Shown: one piece after another, positions 50,579 to 51,638 of the stretch
How the letters are laid out: each line of letters opens with the position of its first letter
How positions within the stretch are numbered: the stretch's first letter is position 1
Origin: Prorocentrum cordatum
Taxonomy: Eukaryota; Sar; Dinophyceae; Prorocentrales; Prorocentraceae
Reading direction: 5' to 3'
NCBI GenBank assembly: GCA_963575745.1
Contig: CAUYUJ010020604.1
Location: 509,748-561,385 of the forward strand
Length of the DNA stretch: 51,638 nucleotides
Position numbers and translations under genes: made by a program
The notes under the pieces: generated by a model
Database searches by the model: none
The model's input: only the letters and a program-made list of their open reading frames with translations
Told to the model about the DNA's origin: nothing

Positions 50579-51638
50579 CCAGTCTGCATGTGCCTCGCCT
50601 GCTCGAGAGTGCGGGCCCGACGTGCCCACCTCGGACGCCCGTCGGCGCGGGGCGAGGCGGCCGCTCTCGCTCCCGCGGCCTCCGCGCGCAGCTGCGGCGG
50701 CGGTGCGCGCCCGAGGCGGAGAGGACCTCTGTGTGCGCCTCGGCTGCGCGCGGGGAGGTGAGGGAGGTGGCGTCGTCCTCCTGCTCCTCCTCCTGCTCCT
50801 GCTCCTGCTGCTGCTCCTCCTGCCCCTCCCCCTCCTCCTCCTCCTCCTCCTCCTCCTCCTCCTCGTCGTCGTCGTCGGAGGCGGAGGAGGCGTCAGGGTG
50901 CGGGGGGGCCTCGCTGGGGGGCACGTTGTCCGAAGCCCCGGGCGCTGCCACGGGCTGGCCGCAGCTTCTCGGGCTGGCCGCGGCTTCTCGGCCTTCTGTC
51001 TCTCGGGCCACGGCTCCCGCCAGGGGGCCCTGCTCTGCCACCAGGGCCGCTGTCTCAGACCTCCCGCTCGGCCCCGGCTGTCTGTGAGGGCACTCTTGGG
51101 GCGGCGATTGGGATGAGGTGGAGGATGGATGGATGGACGGATTGACTGATTGATACGGTGCAGATTCGGGAGATGGTCAAGCCGACAGGCGAGAAAACGT
51201 TGCCGAGCTGTTCCCCCAGGCGGCGCGTGGGCAGTCAGACTATGCACGCAGCAGTGCGAGGATACTTCGCAGTACTCCCCGCCCCGAAAGCAGTAAGGAG
51301 TGACAAAATCCGGATCCACTGTAGTAAAGAGACCAAGCTTCGCAAACCTCGGGTCTGAGGCGGGCGGAGCCCACGTCCTCCATGCACAGTGGTTACCTCG
51401 CTGCTGCACCGCCCCTCGTCTACCATCGGGAAACGCCCCAACCCTGGGCAACGAGCGTGGAGGGACACACACACACACACGCACGGGTCGCCAAGGGGCT
51501 CCGTCCAACACCGGTCGGTTCCGGGCGCACCCACCCAAGACGTTTTGCCGTGTGAGCGACTGCGGAAAAGGGGCCGTCTTCACCGACATGGGCGCGTGAA
51601 CTGCCCGCGGAAGCTCGCGCGCGCAGCCGCCATCGCTC
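50579..51638. other. GC-rich tail with triplet runs
   Basis: A CTC/TCC run lies at about 50770-50870 and a GTC run at 50864-50876. A GGAT run is at about 51118-51140 and an AC run at 51465-51480. No gene is supportable in any frame. Confidence 0.5.

Noticed and set aside
49983-51589. Overlapping minus-strand frames of 352 and 474 codons
   Set aside because: They are dominated by poly-Pro, poly-Glu and Arg strings from the G-tract and TCC runs and have no conserved domain.
1-51638. tRNA, 5S rRNA, snRNA or SL RNA genes
   Set aside because: I found no sequence with tRNA box A/B arrangement, no intact 5S or U-RNA core, and no full SL followed by the usual GGTAC-type intron start. A covariance-model scan would be decisive.
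1-51638. TATA-box promoters and polyadenylation signals
   Set aside because: TATA strings occur only inside microsatellites, dinoflagellate genes generally lack classical TATA boxes and AATAAA signals, and none was placed convincingly near a gene.

Overview
This window reads as nuclear DNA of a dinoflagellate. Several short sequences closely match the dinoflagellate trans-spliced leader (DinoSL) and sit just upstream of open reading frames. Every supportable gene is on the + strand. Coding parts are GC-rich, and introns and spacers are packed with microsatellites and minisatellites. Several proteins resemble families I know only from dinoflagellate gene sets (Symbiodiniaceae, Polarella, Prorocentrum). 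A Prorocentrum-like species is plausible, but I cannot prove it from sequence alone. The 100 N at 11539-11638 mark a scaffold gap.

Layout. 1-7.7 kb is repeat-dominated intergenic DNA: TATA/CATA microsatellites, a GGGCTCATAG-type decamer array, a CTTGGGG-type array and GGA/TCC triplets. 7.7-11.2 kb holds decayed coding sequence. One part is lysine/glutamate-rich with in-frame TAGs. The next is a coiled-coil-like stretch, followed by a degenerate endonuclease domain of a LINE retrotransposon. 11.6-12.5 kb carries a composite dispersed repeat that recurs at 37.8-38.8 kb.

12.6-20.9 kb is the core: four co-oriented genes (A-D here), each preceded by a relic spliced leader. A has three inferred exons and one apparent frameshift, B encodes 236 aa, C encodes 518 aa, and D is a 98 aa fragment. 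This is the signature of genes that passed through a spliced mRNA and returned to the genome by reverse transcription. 23.2-32.2 kb holds three more genes: E (810 aa), F (two exons) and G (three exons). 35.5-37.3 kb holds H, a frameshifted transposase-like pseudogene whose D...DWMH...ER layout recalls the TNP2/CACTA superfamily. D looks like the N-terminal part of the same family.

37.3-51.6 kb has no gene I can support. It contains a 187 bp inverted-repeat element, a duplicated hairpin, an 18 bp tandem array, several direct repeats, long GGA/TCC/GAT/TCG triplet runs and a G-tract.

Working together: no pathway can be assigned. A, B, C and G share basic, lysine-rich segments that would suit nuclear proteins, but their functions are unknown. 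The mobile sequences (LINE, transposase-like D and H, foldback elements) and the relic leaders show that retroposition and transposition shaped the window. Gene models and intron borders were inferred by eye from frame, GT/AG sites and protein continuity. Family assignments rest on remembered family features and were not checked by database search.
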